From the NCBI GenBank assembly GCA_963920665.1, contig OY987268.1, forward strand, positions 2,501 through 66,500: DNA of 64,000 nt, given 5' to 3'. Position numbers and translations under genes: made by a program. The notes beneath the pieces were generated by a model. It did not search any database. It saw only the letters and a program-made list of their open reading frames with translations, and was not told the DNA's origin. Below, piece after piece: positions 24,306-38,085 of the stretch (position 1 is the stretch's first letter; each line of letters opens with the position of its first letter). The stretch is from Straminergon stramineum. Its lineage: Eukaryota; Streptophyta; Bryopsida; Hypnales; Calliergonaceae.

Positions 24306-25120
24306 GTATTTTCAAAGCCAAGTAGTTATTTATTTGTTATTGAGTTGAGATAGACCCTCTGGCAATCTGGAGTCTGAAAGGAAGGCTTCCTAGCATTGAT
24401 CCACGGATTTAGTCAGAACTTTGAAACAAGGGATTTCGCAGAGGTATATTTCTGAAAACTGGCAATGATACAAGTAGATATTTGGGACCTGGAAATTGTT
24501 CTACATGGAGACTTTTGAGATTCCGTCACTCTTTCCTTGGAGAGGACTGGGGCTCGAAATGGAGCACATCTCAGAACTGCGTCGTTTGTAGCTTTTATCA
24601 TGTGTTGACTTGCTTGGCTTTTGACCAGGAACTTAGGATATATACAGGCCCTGCGCCCCCGTGTGAGCCTGTTTTTTAGGGACTGACATTCAGTTCAAGC
24701 AACCACGAAAGTAAAGTAACTGGACCATTTTAATATTTATAGTGAAGCATGTAAGGTAACTGCACCTACTTGTTACATCTTTGCAAATCCATAACATCTA
24801 GATTCTTGCTTAAAGTGTAAGCTCTTTAGACATGAGAGCCTAGGGTTGATTTTAGGGTGCACTTACTATTTGTAATGTGAATATTTTAAGTTTACTCATT
24901 TGCTGTCAAAAATTTGCATGCAAAGAGAATTTCAAATCTTATATTGTCTACAACAATTCATCAAAAAATTTGATAGTTTGGTAAACCCTAACAATATTAA
25001 AAAGTTATTTGATCACTTTTTTTGTCCCTCTTTAATGTTTGTCATTGAAAATGTCGATTTATTGTTGTTTTATTAATTATGAATGCAATTTATATTTTGA
25101 AGTGTGAATTTGAAGTACAA
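24306..25120. other. 3' flank of the CREC gene, then AT-rich spacer
   Basis: The first few hundred bases should hold the 3' UTR; no unambiguous polyadenylation signal was chosen. Composition shifts to strongly AT-rich at about 24.7 kb, marking the edge of the gene island. Confidence 0.5.
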
Positions 25121-28100
25121 AAACTGCATTTTAGTTTCGACTAGTGTCCTAGAGCAAGGTTCCCACTTAGCATTACAATGGCGTTACAATCGTGCGTTTC
25201 TACTAGAGTGCTCCACTATCTATCGAACCTACTTGGTAGTTGAGGTGGCATCGACCTGAGAGTACTCCAATGACAATTTAACACCTCTGTATCGATGATC
25301 CACCACAACGATAGTGTTTTGTTATAACAACTTAAAAATCTTTTGGAAATGAAGATTCCATCTCTTGACAGCCGCTCTTATCTATACACCCAGTCAAGAG
25401 CCCATTACATAAGAACATTGGCAATCCATGGCTAAAATTGGAGGGGACCCAAGTAGGAAAATTAGAGAGGTCCATTATTTTTTGGCTTTCACCTCCAAAA
25501 GATTTGAAAAGCTCTATTGAAAAGAGGCTAGGAGGATGTGTAGGTAATCTACTTATACAAGTGGGGTGATGGGAAGTAAAACAATCCATGTGGGATATGT
25601 AAATTAGGATTAGTAGATGCTCAACCGCTCATACCTAATTAAGTTAAATGCAAGAATTGTGTTCAATATAGAACTTCAGACCTCGTTTAGGCATAGTAGA
25701 ATAACTTTTTCCAAGAAACTTTGAACTATGAAAAGTTGGGAAATCAAGTGAAATTTCATCTTCAAAAATTCGTTTGAGATTTGGATCCTCCAATTAAAAG
25801 TTAGGGACAAAATTCAAAGAGGGGTTGGGAGAAACATTTTCTTTGACTTTGTGCAACAAGAAGTGAAATACTTTTCATTATTTCATCCACAAACTACACT
25901 TCTTTGAAATCTTTAATCCTAGAAAGAGGAGACTTATGAACAAGGTACTTTGTCAAAAATGATCCAATTTATAAACCAATAGGTACATTCTTCATTTTTA
26001 TAGTGATGTAGAAAGTCATCCATTAGTCACTTTCGGATTGTCTAGCATTTCAAAGTTAATGAAAATTGTGATTTGCAATAAGATTTTTATTTATTAATTT
26101 ATTTTGTATTTTAGATAGAAGTGATGAGAAGAAAATTCTATTAGAAAAGGAGAGTACAAAGAAGATGAAAGCAAGAGTATTTTATAGTTTTAACCTTCAA
26201 GCAAAGGGAAGGGACCAAAAGAGTAAATTACATTACTTGGAAGGCAAATCCAACATTCTTTGTTGAATGATTATTTAACCCCAAAAGGACCTTTTGTCTC
26301 TTTGAGAGATAAATAAGAGTTCAGATGGAATTATATTATCTCAATTTCTAATTAGGTTTATAGAAGATAGAAAAATACATTAGCTTCATGTGGACATAAT
26401 TTTTGTTTCAATTGGTGCATGGGAGCAAAAGTTATGCGATGCTAAGCTCTAAATATAGTTCATCACAAAGAGCCCAAAAAAATTCAAAAGTTCAAAATAT
26501 ATAAATTTTTATTTTGGTTCTGAAAGAAAATATTTTAGTGCATATGGAAAGATTTAATTCATTCTACTTGAACTAGTGATGAGAAAGTGATGAGAAAGCA
26601 ATGAAAAGATTCATAATTCGGGGGAAATTAGAACATCTTCTTCCAAAAAATACTTATAAGATTCATTCTTTAACTCAAATTCAAATAAATTCAAAAAATG
26701 TTCCACATGATTGTTTTTTGCTAGAACAATTCCACCATTGGGATTAGTATCTTTTAATTCCATTTGAGAATCATCAACCAATTAGTTTATATTTCTATCT
26801 AGTTCCTACTTCTACACAAACAAATATTTAAAGGATGAAAATCAAAGTTGTTGTTTTTCAAATATTTTTTCTAAAACTCTCAACTCAATTTTTGAACATA
26901 AAAAAATATTTAGGGATTAATATGCAATCTATGTTATCTTGGTTTATAGATAACCTTTTATCCAATAGTAGAAATATGGGCCACATAGACTACTCTAAAG
27001 CCCTATGAGAGGACTCACATGACCAACTTTACTAGATTTAGGTGTTTAGAGAGATGTTTCGAAAGTCTATGTCATTGATGTTTCTACTAGTGATGTATTT
27101 GTTTTTGTTTTTGAAAGAGACCCAATTACTAATTATTGGTGTTCTATTGGGATGAACTTTAGAAGTGAATACTAACCTCTATATTAGTGAGGTCAAAGTT
27201 CTCTACCTCCACTTCAACATGCTTTTCTCCCCAATTGCTAAAAACAATTAGAGAATCACATTATTTAGTCTTTTCATCCAAATTCCACTTCATTTTGGCT
27301 AAATTGCAAATACATGGTGATTACAAGTAAACATAGCTTAGTAACACTTGAGAGAGATAAGTGTAATTCTCGTGCTTGTATCTTTTTTCCAATTTAAATT
27401 TTGATGGGTTCATGCATGAATTTTTGAAATACAAGCCACATAAGACATTGGACTAGTTGTTTCAAAGGTGACCTAATATCTTGCCAAAGATCTCCTCACG
27501 TTAGCTACATCTTGTATTTGTGAACTCCCAAGTGAAAAATTATGGTTTTATGACCTTTCAAAATGCATTTTTGTAATGTACTTTCTTATTTCAACAAAAG
27601 ACAAGGAGCCATGTGAAGGAAAATTGCATTGTGAATGATATTAAATACTAAGTATTATATTATCTATGATGTTATTTATCACATTAGTGAACTCATAATA
27701 ATTCTCATTTTTTAGTTGGTGATTAGTATTCTTATTGACCATTTAATTTAATTTTAAATACTAATATAGTGCAAGTTGTCCTATCTTCCTAATGATTATG
27801 TTTTCTTTAGTAGAAATGTAGTTGATAATTGATGCTCATATTGACATTCAGCATTTGCAATAAGTGTTAAAAACACTAAATTTCATTATTACAATAGTGT
27901 AGCATGAATAACAACATTGAAGAGAAACTTCTCATCAACACATGTCAGGTGTGTAGCCCAACACCCCTTGACTAGCTTTATAGATTGACTAAAATAAGTA
28001 GATCCACTATTGAGATTAGAGTTCAATTCAAAGCTCTATGTTTAGATCAAATTCAATTTTGTTGTATTCTAATGTAATTTTTTTTGCATTGAGTGTACAA

Positions 28101-30532
28101 TTGGGACTCAAAGTTTTAGAGTTGGATTAGATAGTCACCATTTCATGAATTCAATGAGCACACTACACATGGCTAAAGGCTCATTCTTTGTTTCATTCTA
28201 CCAAGGGTGCTTTTGGATTTCCATTGGAACTATGTGAAGAAAATAAGAGACACATTAGAATCCCCAAAGACAAGAATAGTCCCTCCCTCTGGCCCACAAT
28301 GGGAAGCTATATTTTTTACTTTGACAACCTTATAATGTATCAATTTTTTCAAAAAATGAGTTGATTGAAATTCATGTGAAATTAATCCTAATTTTTCGTT
28401 CTCATGCATATAAAAAAAAAATGTGAATCAAATAACTATATATATATGTACAATGACCAAACAATCTACAATGGGCTTCTTGCTTTAATAGTTTAATTTG
28501 AATAATTTTTTTTCAAGAATTATGTTCTCTGTTTCACTACACTAATAATTGTATTCATTGTCACCAAGACAAATTGATTTTAAAATGATATAAATTTCTC
28601 CTTTTGACAAATACTTCTGCCAATTATGTTTATAGGAATTTTTCTCTTTGAATTGCATTGATATCTACATTTTTGGTAAAAATATTCATCTTTTGTAGAA
28701 AGTTACAGTCTTCAGTAACTATCTAGGTATGGATGATACTAAATATTTTTTTAGTATAGCATGGTCCCAACATGAAAATGAAAAAAATAGTTCAAATATA
28801 TTGCAAAATCAATTTGTAATAAGCTTACGGTAAGTTAATGGCACCCAACACATTTAGGGTGTCCCAAATGTATGTGTTTTTCTTCATTGTGGAATGCAAC
28901 TATAACCTAAATACCCTATATGCACCACTAACCCAAGACCATCATCACTTAGTGTACAACTTCAAAATCAATATGTACCTATGTGGAAGAACAATTCTAT
29001 AACCTCTATCAAAAAAAGATTTGACCCATCATGACTTTTGCATACAATATTCAAATGTTGCATTATTTGGTGTGTTGGAAGCTCCTTTCACTTGCCAAGA
29101 GGGAAATATGAAAAATTTGACTCTTCGATCTAATAATAATAGTAATTAGGTAGAGTAACAAGAAGTGGTGGTCAAGGAGATACCTACTTTAATCCTTAAA
29201 ATGCTTGAGGTACCAAATTCTCTTGTCAACAAAACTTTGAAGTTAAACAAAAACTAACCAAGTTCCTCTTTTTAGTATTCTTTATTTTGAAATTATTTTG
29301 GAAGTTTAGTTGTTGCGTCAGAAATCAAATTATGAAAATGAATCATTAAGAATTTTCTATTCAAGATTTTGTCCAAGGGTGTCCATAGCAAATCTTGATT
29401 TTCTAGTATCAAGGTCTCTCAAAGACACTAGATCTTTCAAAAAGAATCACATGAAAAAATCATTTAAAAAAATAAAAGAATAAATTTTGAGAAGCTATAA
29501 GTTTATTGGGATTATGCATGTTATGCCCTTTAACCCTCATATTTTTTTAGTAACCAATTTGTTAGATTTGACATGTGAAAAGAGGATTAAAAGACTTCAA
29601 ATTGGTTTCATAGTTTGAACACCCTCATGATCAAACATTACAATCTTTCAATTCATAAGTGATATTGTTAACTTTTCTTTTCCCATTTGAAACTTACCAT
29701 GTTAGTTTTGAATTTGTATGGTTACAATTAAACAAATTGATAGAACTTATCAAAATATTGGCTTTTATTTCAATTTAGAGCAAGTTTCAAGAAGCTCAAA
29801 AAAGGCCTTGGGCATTGAGGGATTAATATGCCGAATGAAACTTTAGGGGTTTGTCCCAACCCCTTTTTTAATTCTGTCCCAAACTTTTGATTGGAGGTTT
29901 AGAATCTCAAAAAAAAAATTGGAGATGAAAGTTACTATTATTTACCAACTTTTCTTAGTTCAAAGTTTTTTGAAAAAAGTTATTCTACTATGCCTGCATG
30001 AGGTTTGAAGTTCTACATTGCACACAATTCCTATGTTTTAACAATGAGTGGTCAAGCTTTCATCTTCAAATTGTCCCATATTCTTTGAAGATTCATGATG
30101 GATAATGAATTTCATTATAAAAACAATCTCTCCACCCAAAGTCTAGAGCACATGTTTTGACATTAAATTATTGAGAAATCTTTTTTAATATTTGGATGCC
30201 CACTACAATTCCTTGTCCATAGATTTGGGATGGTGATTTGTTTATTTTTTAAATCATTCAAAGTTTGAGATTTAGACTATTTTTGGCCATCGGATCAAAA
30301 TCGGGTGATTGGTTGTGTAGTGCTACATAAGGTCCTTCATGATAAGTACCAAGCATGTGGGAACTGTGCCTCATTAAGAAACAATCACTACAATTCTGAA
30401 CCTAAATTGCCAGAAAAAAAATTATTTTCTTTTAATGATGAAGTTTTATCTTTAAGCTCACAATGTTTGCAAACACCAAGTGGGAACGACTCTTACACCG
30501 CTACGACATCCAAAACAAAAGCAAAAGTAGTT
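25121..30532. mobile_element. Foldback element with inverted arms of about 0.7 kb
   Basis: The left arm (about 25121-25860) and right arm (about 29810-30532) are diverged reverse complements. Matching blocks include AGGCATAGTAGAATAACTTT with its complement near 29975-29994, the 'AACTTTGAACTA..AAAAGTTGG' block, the 'CCTCCAAT.AAAAGTT.GGGACA' block, and GTTCCCACTT near the outer ends (about 25160 and 30480). The arms share these blocks with the 40.36-45.34 kb element, so it belongs to the same family. The 3.95-kb middle is AT-rich and without ORFs of note. Exact ends and target duplication are not resolved. Confidence 0.75.
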
Positions 30533-31234
30533 TTCTAATTTTTAAAATTTGTATAAACTTTAAAATTCAATATCTTTTAAACATGAATGAGTGCAAGGGC
30601 TTTGTTGTGGTGTGACATGCTGTGTTGTTGATAAGGTAGGAGGCTCATAAATTGCTCATCTATAGAATGGCTTGTCTTTTCATATATTTCCTTTGATAGA
30701 AATATTTTAAGCTTATTTTTTAGACAAAGAGAAATATATGCAAAATGAATCTCAAGTGGTTTCATATTTTTTGAAGCATTATTGAATTAGTCATGAATTT
30801 TCAAACTAATTGTGTCATAGGCTCCTATTTATGATCTTAGGTCATCCCAAAAGTGTTCACTTGCAACTTGTAAAGAGAAATGAGGAAAGCAAGGACAATG
30901 ATTGGCTCCTGAAATAAATTATATTTTTATTCTCAATCCATTCAAATAACTATAGTGGTCAATTTAAAGACAATCTTGTGTCCATTTCAAAGCTAAAATA
31001 GGGGTGATTCTAAATGCCCGAGTGGATTTCAAGCCTCTTACCTTACAAATAGAAAGCTTTGTGCATAGAATGTAAGGGATTTAATTTGTGGAGTTTAGAC
31101 ATGCAATGTGAAAGTTATGGTTTTTCCAAAATAAAAAAAAATTTAATAAAAAAATTTGATTAAAAAAAACTTGGAAATTCAATAACTTTCACACTCTAAG
31201 TCCAAACACTACAAAACAAAGCCCTTGCACCCCT
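30533..31234. other. AT-rich spacer with one unit of a dispersed 175-bp repeat
   Basis: No gene. The last 60 bases (AACTTTCACACTC... CAAAGCCCTTGCACCCCT) match the units of the array at 33.4-34.2 kb. The unit is cut by the solo LTR and resumes at 32571. Confidence 0.55.
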
Positions 31235-32570
31235 TGTCACGCCCCTATCTCCTTGGGGTGCCCAAAGTGCCTTAGTGAGCAAGGGGGACCTTGGGGGTGA
31301 CTTCCCAAGCCTTGCAATAGGCTAAGAAGGGAGAAATGAGAGACTCCCGAGCAAACAGGGCGCAATAGCGCCTTGTTTATGAAGGTCATAGGAGAATGTT
31401 ATACATGCTTGGAAAGCTCTTGAGAATATGCTTCTAATCGTCCAAAGAACGCGTGTTTTGGACTAGTAGGCTAGAAGTTATGGCCATTCGAAGTTGGAGG
31501 TGTCCCGGTGACACCGAGACACTCAAAGCCTAGGTGTGAGGGGTTCTTAAGGATTCACTTAACAAAGCATGGCATGTAGCATATCATTGGAAAGCTACAA
31601 AGACAAGGAACTTAGAATGCCAAGCATTACGAGGTTCTAAGCCATGAGACAAAAGTTATGGCCAAGAAAAGAGCCGTGGTGAAGGCGTGACGCCACTCCC
31701 GGTGGACCCGAATCTTTGGAGGATTATAACTTTGTGAAAACTTGTCCAAATGGGACAAGTGAGCAGTCCATCGGTATTTAATCGTCGTGTAGATATCCAA
31801 AATGGGCTCGCATGTGGGATTTGAATCCCTGACAACAAAGTTACGCCGTTTGAAAGTTCGGGAGTCCAAACGGAGGGGGAACTTGGGGATTTCAGTTGGA
31901 AACGGGTGGTCTTCCAAAACCCAAGGGGGTTTGGGAAGTCCCTTTGACCCATAAGGGTTTAGGGTCTACTGAAGACTACAGAGAGTACTATAGGAGGGGT
32001 TGGTCTCCCTCCTCACTCCCTCTTGGAGCCTTGGTGAGTCCCGGTGACTCATGGGTGGTGATGTAACTTCACCATCGGCTTCAAGGCTCCTTGGGACACT
32101 TGTGTGTGTGTCCCGGGGCATTGGTTGGTTGGAGTTCCACTCCTTGTTAGGCCTTTAATCATGTGTCCTGAGTTGTGAGTCCCGATTAGTGTTGGTGAGT
32201 CCCGATTAGTGTTGGTGTGAGAGTAGCAAATGCACAATGGGCCTAGTATGAAGTGGGGTGACAACCAAGGGTGGTTAAGACCGTGGTGAGTAGTGCCAAC
32301 ATGAGTCTTAGCACAGTAAGATGAAAGTTCCGCCCCGTGTCTCCAAGTGACATGCCAAGTGCCACGAGTGGGGTGCATGCTAGAAGTCCCAAGTACCTGG
32401 ACTTAGCAATGTAAGTTGGTAATGGGAACTAACGCTGTGAGTGCGGTGCATGTGCAATGTTAGTTAGTGGAGCCTAAGTGATATCGATATTGGAGCGTAG
32501 TGAGCCCTGAAAGCTGTGAAGGGCTCTTGAAGTCTGGTTGGAGTTGTAAGGTGTTATTAGGGCCATAACA
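31235..32570 (+). mobile_element. Solo LTR, family S, with 5-bp target duplication CCCCT
   Basis: 1336 bp from TGTCACGCCCC to GGGCCATAACA, flanked by CCCCT at 31230-31234 and 32571-32575. Joining the flanks restores a unit of the local 175-bp repeat, which confirms the limits. It is GC-richer than its surroundings and contains repeated TCCCGGTGA-type motifs and a 22-bp direct repeat around 32178-32217. No coding region. Strand is assigned by the ACTATAGGAGGGG stretch (about 31989) as a possible promoter box, which is a guess. Confidence 0.88.
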
Positions 32571-33424
32571 CCCCTCCTCATGAAGAATTTTCTAATGGTA
32601 CCAAGAGCATCACCATCAGATTGACAATATTTTAAATCTTAGCATATTAAATTAAATAAATAAATAAATAAAGAATAAACAACCTAATTTAACCCCTAAG
32701 TGTCTAAGCCTTTCCGAGTGTATTTTGACTATGAAAAAAGAGTATGGCCTTATGGTTATCCCCAATGATGCAAATTGTTTTTCTTTCAAAATCTAACCAT
32801 ATAAATGTTTAAAGATCTTGTTTATTAGTATGCGCATCGATTTTTAGTGAAAAATTGCATATTTTGTGAGATTATAACCAAAAAAATATACATTTTCTAT
32901 TTTTAGTATATTGCCCTTCTCCACAATGTTTCAGAAATTTGCATATAAAATCTCCACAATATATTTTGGGGAATAGAAGTGACATGACCAACTATAAATT
33001 GTGTTAGTACACTAAAATGAACTTCCTAAAACCTTGAAAATGGATAAGTATAAATTTTTAGATATCAAATCAAGTAAAATTAGCAAGCCTTGCTGAAAGC
33101 CAAGAAATCAAGTAAAATTCGTTAGCTTTATTCTTTCATGAAGATACATATATGCCTTTGAGGACCTCTCAAAAATGAAGTATTTACCTTTTCCAATGAA
33201 AAACAAAAAAAATTCAATAGTTAACCTTCAAAACTGCCCGTAAAAAAAATTTTAAACCAATTATAGGAATTTAACTACCCATCCCAAAATGAGCTTGAAA
33301 TTTCAAATCAACCATATATGGTCGGTTAGGTTGTTAGGGGTTAAGGTATAGACTAGTTTGCCTTGTGCCATTTCTATAGTCAAAATTAAGTAAAAGAAAT
33401 TTTTGAATTTTTGAATTTAGAAAA
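32571..33424. other. AT-rich spacer
   Basis: The first 70 bases complete the repeat unit broken by the solo LTR. The rest shows an (AATA)n-like run near 32655 and no gene. Confidence 0.5.
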
Positions 33425-34190
33425 ATTTAAAAATTCAATAACTTTCACATTGGAGGTCCAAATGCCACAAAATGAAGCTTGAGCACCCCTCTTCACACCT
33501 CTTCACAGAGAGTTTTCCACTAGTACCAAGGATGTAACCAACCAATGCATAGTTCAAAAGATACATAATTTAGTATAATTTAAGATCCACAAATAAATTT
33601 AAACTTTTAATTTTTTCACCATAGGTCTAAACACCACAAAACAAAGCTTATGCACCTCTACAAGCAGAGAGCTTTCCTATGGTACCAAGAACCCAATTGG
33701 GAGACACATGGTTCAAAAGATACAAAATTTAGCATAATTTAACATAATTTCAGATCTAAAAATAACTCAAAAATCTATAACTTTTGCACTATAGGTGCAA
33801 ATTCCACAAAAGAAAGCCTATGCACACCTCCTCATCAAGGGTTTTCCAACAGTACCAAGAACGCAACTAAGGGATGTGTACTCTATGAGATTTCAACGTA
33901 ACTAACAACTAAAACAAAACAAACAACCTAACTTAAGGTATGGACAAGTGTGCCTTGTGCCATTGCCACAACCTAAAGAAAAGTGATTTTCTAATTTTTT
34001 TTGATTCAGAAAGCCCTTTGAGAGTCAATAACTTTCAAATTGTGGATTGAAGCACTACAAATCAAAGCCCACGTACCCCTCTTTGTATAGAGCTTTCTGA
34101 CAGTACCAAACACATGGCCAGGAAATGCACAGTCTAGGATATTTCAACTTAACAAACAAACAACCTAACTTAAGGTATGGATATTTGTAG
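33425..34190. repeat. Degenerate tandem repeat, units of about 175-240 bp
   Basis: Four units start near 33435, 33615, 33785 and 34025. Each contains 'AACTTT..CA' then 'CCACAAAA..AAAGC.T..GCACC', a '.AGAG.TTTCC..' block and 'GTACCAAG'. A further copy surrounds the 31.2-kb solo LTR. Intergenic, no coding potential. Confidence 0.75.
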
Positions 34191-34617
34191 TATTTATATT
34201 TTTATTGTAATATTATAAATACATTTTTATTTAATATTTTGATATTTTATTGTATCAAATACGTTTTTCTTTTTAGTATCTAAATTTATTTAACTAATGA
34301 ATCCATTATAAAAATACACTAAAATAGTAATATATTCATTTGTATGATATATTCTCACTTTTTGAAATGTTTCCAAAAAAAATTTAAAATTCAGTATTTT
34401 TCTTGATTACAAGTTCCACCTTTATTCCATTATAAACATAGCTGTTGAAATTCTATTTGGAGGTGAGAAGAGAAAAGTGAACACAAAAAAAGATTGCGAA
34501 AAAAGATAAGGGATAAAAAGAAAAATAAGGAAAAAAATCATTGAATGTGCCTTTCAGTCACTAACTCCTATTTTATTCAAATTTTATCACATACAATTGT
34601 AGGATTAGGTTTTGGTT
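34191..34617. other. AT-rich spacer
   Basis: Very AT-rich sequence with no gene or array that I can see. Confidence 0.5.
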
Positions 34618-34821
34618 AACTACAAGAGAAAGGGGTATTTTAAGTATAGTCCTAGATATATAGTCCTTTAAGTAACAACCTTAAAGGGGTATTTTCAGTA
34701 AAAATTTACTAAACACACATGTATTTCTAGTAAATTTTCACTGAAAACACTCCTTTAAGGTCTTTACTTGCAAGACTATATGTCTAGGACTATGCTTAAA
34801 ACACCCCTTTCTCTTGTAGTG
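34618..34821. mobile_element. 204-bp CACTA-type MITE with GTT target duplication
   Basis: Long inverted ends of about 95 bp. The right end reads inward CACTACAAGAGAAAGGGG; the left end is the same except that its first base is A (AACTACAAGAGAAAGGGG). The arms continue to pair with few mismatches (AGTCCTAGATATATAGTC against AGTCCTAGACATATAGTC). The 3-bp repeats GTT at 34615-34617 and 34822-34824 fit the 3-bp duplications of CACTA elements. Non-coding and non-autonomous. Confidence 0.9.
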
Positions 34822-36420
34822 GTTGTAGTTTGGAACAATATTCGTATGATTGAACCCACCATGGAGTTCTATGTTGTCTTTAGAGCACCTACTTTGTTTA
34901 AAAGCAAGAGATTGGAGCATCTTATGTACTCTAGGCTTCTAAGGATAAAACACTACATTGATAAGTACTTACTAATTGCAATTTAATACTCTTTCTAGGG
35001 ATTTGTCTATAAAACCTAATAATTAGAATGATGCAAAATAAAATAAACTCTAAATCCAAAGTAACTACTTGAGGGCTCACACCACCTTATGTCAAAGTAT
35101 TTGTTTGTTATAATTTGGAGGAGATGGACAAATCATGGCTTGCATATCAAAAGGTCTATACATTCTTAGTTTAATTTGGGTGGTGAGTGAATTAATAGGG
35201 TGGATATGCTTGTCTTTTTCTCAGTGGACAATTTGAAGAGTTCTTACACCATTAAACCCTCAAGGCCCAAGGAGCCTATTTTGGGCCTCTCAATTGTTTA
35301 ACATGTCAAAGTTATAACTTAATTATCCTACATTCTAAGAAGTATATCTAAATGAATTTGATATTATGATGTTCTTATTGAATAGGGAAGTTTAAAAGTA
35401 CAATTGACATTATATAATAAGCTTGATGTACAATGTATACTATCAATCAAAGTTCAAACTTGCAAAAAAGTATAGAAATTGCTTGGGCCTTGAGGGGTTA
35501 ATACCAACCTAGCCCAAAATCTCCTTTCTATCCACATCCCAAGCTTCTAAACCCTAATGTGGATTAAATAGTCAACTTTGACATTGCATAAGTCAAGAAC
35601 CTTCTATTCTCAATACCATAGGTGTAGGGTAACTTCGCCAAAAAATAATTCAAAAAAATGATGGTGAATTATTTTGGAAATTATTCTGAACATTTGGTGA
35701 AAAAAAATGATATGAATGAAAAAATATTTAGAATTTATAACACATGAGCAAAGAATCAATTAAATTAGGACTTCATAGTGGATCCATGATCTATGTGCCA
35801 TCAACCTTCAAGAAATTTTTTGGTGACAAAAATCATGAAATATTTCATTGACATTCATGTGAAGTGAAGGGTAGAGAGATCATTTTGATAAAAAAATCCA
35901 AGGTTGACTATAAATCCTCAAAGGCTATGGCATAATTTGACTTGACTATGAATGATTGAGCACTTACTAATCTTAATTTACATATCCCACATGGGATTAT
36001 TTCACCTCCTATCACTTCACTTGTATAAAGAACATATCTTCTCATTTCCCTCAACTCATTCAATGACTATTGAAACTATGCTAGAGACTCATGCACAAGG
36101 TAGTAAATGTGGTAGGGTAGAAAATCTAGGATAATAGTTGAATGAAAGGCGAAATTGAAATTATTTACTTATCCAAAAAGTTGAATTTCAAAAATTCCTT
36201 TTTTTGGTGCCAAACATTAAATTTTCAAATTAATTATTTAGTCACTCAGAGTAGCAAAGCTGTCCTGAACCTAAGGTTATCTAGGACTTTCCCAATTCAA
36301 TACTTACGTTGTCAAAACCCTACATACCAATTTCTAAGGCCACTAGGATATAAAACATCTTAAAATAATCTGAAATTTTCCAATACATTACTTCGCTTTT
36401 TTAAGGCCACCTGTATTTAA
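34822..36420. other. Repeat-derived spacer
   Basis: It contains an inverted pair with 'AACCCCTCAAGGCCCAAG' (35262-35285 and its complement at 35480-35510), and a fragment of the foldback-element arm in reverse orientation at about 35955-36040 (TACATATCCCACATGGG). No gene supported. Confidence 0.5.
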
Positions 36421-37230
36421 AACATCTTTGGTGGATGTTTCCTCTTTACTAACCTTCTAACCGACTTTGTCTCAAATCCAAGTTGCCTTTTTATCTTTGT
36501 TTTTCACGACTCAGAAATCTAAGCACGCAATGCTTAACATTTTGAAAAACGTTGTATGCTACCATTTGTCTGAAAATACATAATGCAGTCCACGTATGAC
36601 ATGTCTGAAATCCAGCTAACGCACCTATACAACCAAGCTTCCAACTGTGAAAACGAACAGTCAAGCTTATTCTCCGGCAAACAGACACTCAAAACGAGTC
36701 TGCGGTAGATATTAAATACTCAACGTGCTAAGATAATAGATAGTCGTCGAGAATCTGATGACTCAAATCTCAAAATCACATGGGCAATAAGGCAGGTGCA
36801 TTGTGAAGTGAAAAAGTATGATCCAACAAGTCGTTTGCATCCTGAGATGAGGGCGGTAGTTTCTCTGCCATCATAAAATTTCAGACTGAAAGCGTCGAGG
36901 GCAACAACTGAACAGTACAGCAGTTTCTTATTCAAAAGATCGCACAGTACTAAACTGCGCGAGAGCCAGGCGTTCCTTCTTCTACCACTTCCCAATCCGC
37001 AAACAAAAACTCGATCTCGGGTATGGACTATACACACAAATTCGAGGGCGCACCCAGATCCTAGCAGGCAATGATTCGTTGTGATGCGACTGAAGATGAA
37101 TGCTAACCTTCGGCAACAGGGAATGCAGTAAGTTGGACACCTGCTGATAACCTATTCCTCCCATTTTCTCTGTAGTGGTTGAAAATAAACCCTAACTAGA
37201 TCAAGGGACGCTGCAGAGCACACCTGGCCA
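36421..37230 (-). other. 3' flank of the prohibitin gene
   Basis: More balanced composition than the repeats to its left. It probably carries the prohibitin 3' UTR. No further conserved ORF is visible, and no polyadenylation signal could be singled out. Confidence 0.5.
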
Positions 37231-38085
37231 TTACGAGGAGCCGGACATGGATGGGTTGATGCCCAACAGCATATTATTCCCCGATGGCAAGTACACCACA
37301 TTCCGGCTCTTCGCAAGAGTAGCAGCAATTTCCCTGGAAGCCTCGATCCTCCGAAGCTCAATGAGGCCACCACCAGCGTTAGCAGTGGCATCCGAGATCA
37401 GTTTCGCGGCCTCGCTCTCTCCCTCAGCGCGCACAATGGCAGCGCGCCGCTCCTGGTCGGCCTTCATCACTATAAATTTTGACCGCTCCGCTTCCTGCTG
37501 CGCGACTTGCTTCTGCTCCACGGCCCGTGAGAATTCTGCTCCGTACGACAAGTGGGTGATGGCCACATCGTCCAAGAGCAGATTGAAGTCCTTGGCTCTC
37601 TTGATCAGTGCATCCCGCACTAGCGCGGACACAAACGGACGCTCCGTGAGAAGTTGGTCGGCGTTGAACTGAGCCACTACGGCCTTGAGCACCTCGTTAC
37701 CAATGGACGGCAATACGCGATCATCGTAATCGATACCTAGGGTTTTGAAAATGGTGGGCAGCATGGAGGGGTCGGGTTTCGACAACACACGAAGCGTCAG
37801 GTTTACCATCTGCAAATCCTTGGTGCCGGTGACGGTGGTGATATTTCTGGGCCTGGTCCGAACATCGAAGATATAGGGCTTCTGCAAGATAGGAATCAAG
37901 AAATGCGTGCCTTCGCTAGAGGTCTCGTCCAGAACACCGCGGAACCGGTCGAAGAGCACCGCACGGTGGCCTCCATCGACCGTGTAGAGCGAGGTGTTGA
38001 GTAAACTGGCGCCTGCGCCTACCGCGATGGCCGCGCGGGCGATGTTCTGCAAGAGCGTCACGGCGCGCGGCGTGCCCCCACTCAT
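37231..38085 (-). CDS. PHB: Prohibitin, type I (PHB3/PHB4-like)
   Basis: One uninterrupted coding exon of 284 aa, beginning [13 protein letters not shown] and ending SMSGSS. A hydrophobic N-terminal segment (about residues 8-27) is followed by the prohibitin (SPFH/band 7) domain with [41 protein letters not shown] and [18 protein letters not shown]. The C-terminal coiled-coil region has [20 protein letters not shown] and [10 protein letters not shown]. These are signatures of type-I plant prohibitins; the length fits (about 277-290 aa). Prohibitins form inner-mitochondrial-membrane ring complexes with type-II partners. The reading frame stays open upstream to 38316, but this start is preferred: it matches the family N-terminus, and a splice acceptor lies between it and the upstream frame. 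No frameshift or missing block. Flanked by repeats on both sides. Confidence 0.96.
   Translation of the reverse strand: MSGGTPRAVTLLQNIARAAIAVGAGASLLNTSLYTVDGGHRAVLFDRFRGVLDETSSEGTHFLIPILQKPYIFDVRTRPRNITTVTGTKDLQMVNLTLRVLSKPDPSMLPTIFKTLGIDYDDRVLPSIGNEVLKAVVAQFNADQLLTERPFVSALVRDALIKRAKDFNLLLDDVAITHLSYGAEFSRAVEQKQVAQQEAERSKFIVMKADQERRAAIVRAEGESEAAKLISDATANAGGGLIELRRIEASREIAATLAKSRNVVYLPSGNNMLLGINPSMSGSS

Noticed and set aside
34615..34824. Pre-miRNA hairpin
   Set aside because: The inverted repeat is explained by CACTA-type ends with a GTT target duplication; arms of 95 bp are MITE-like.
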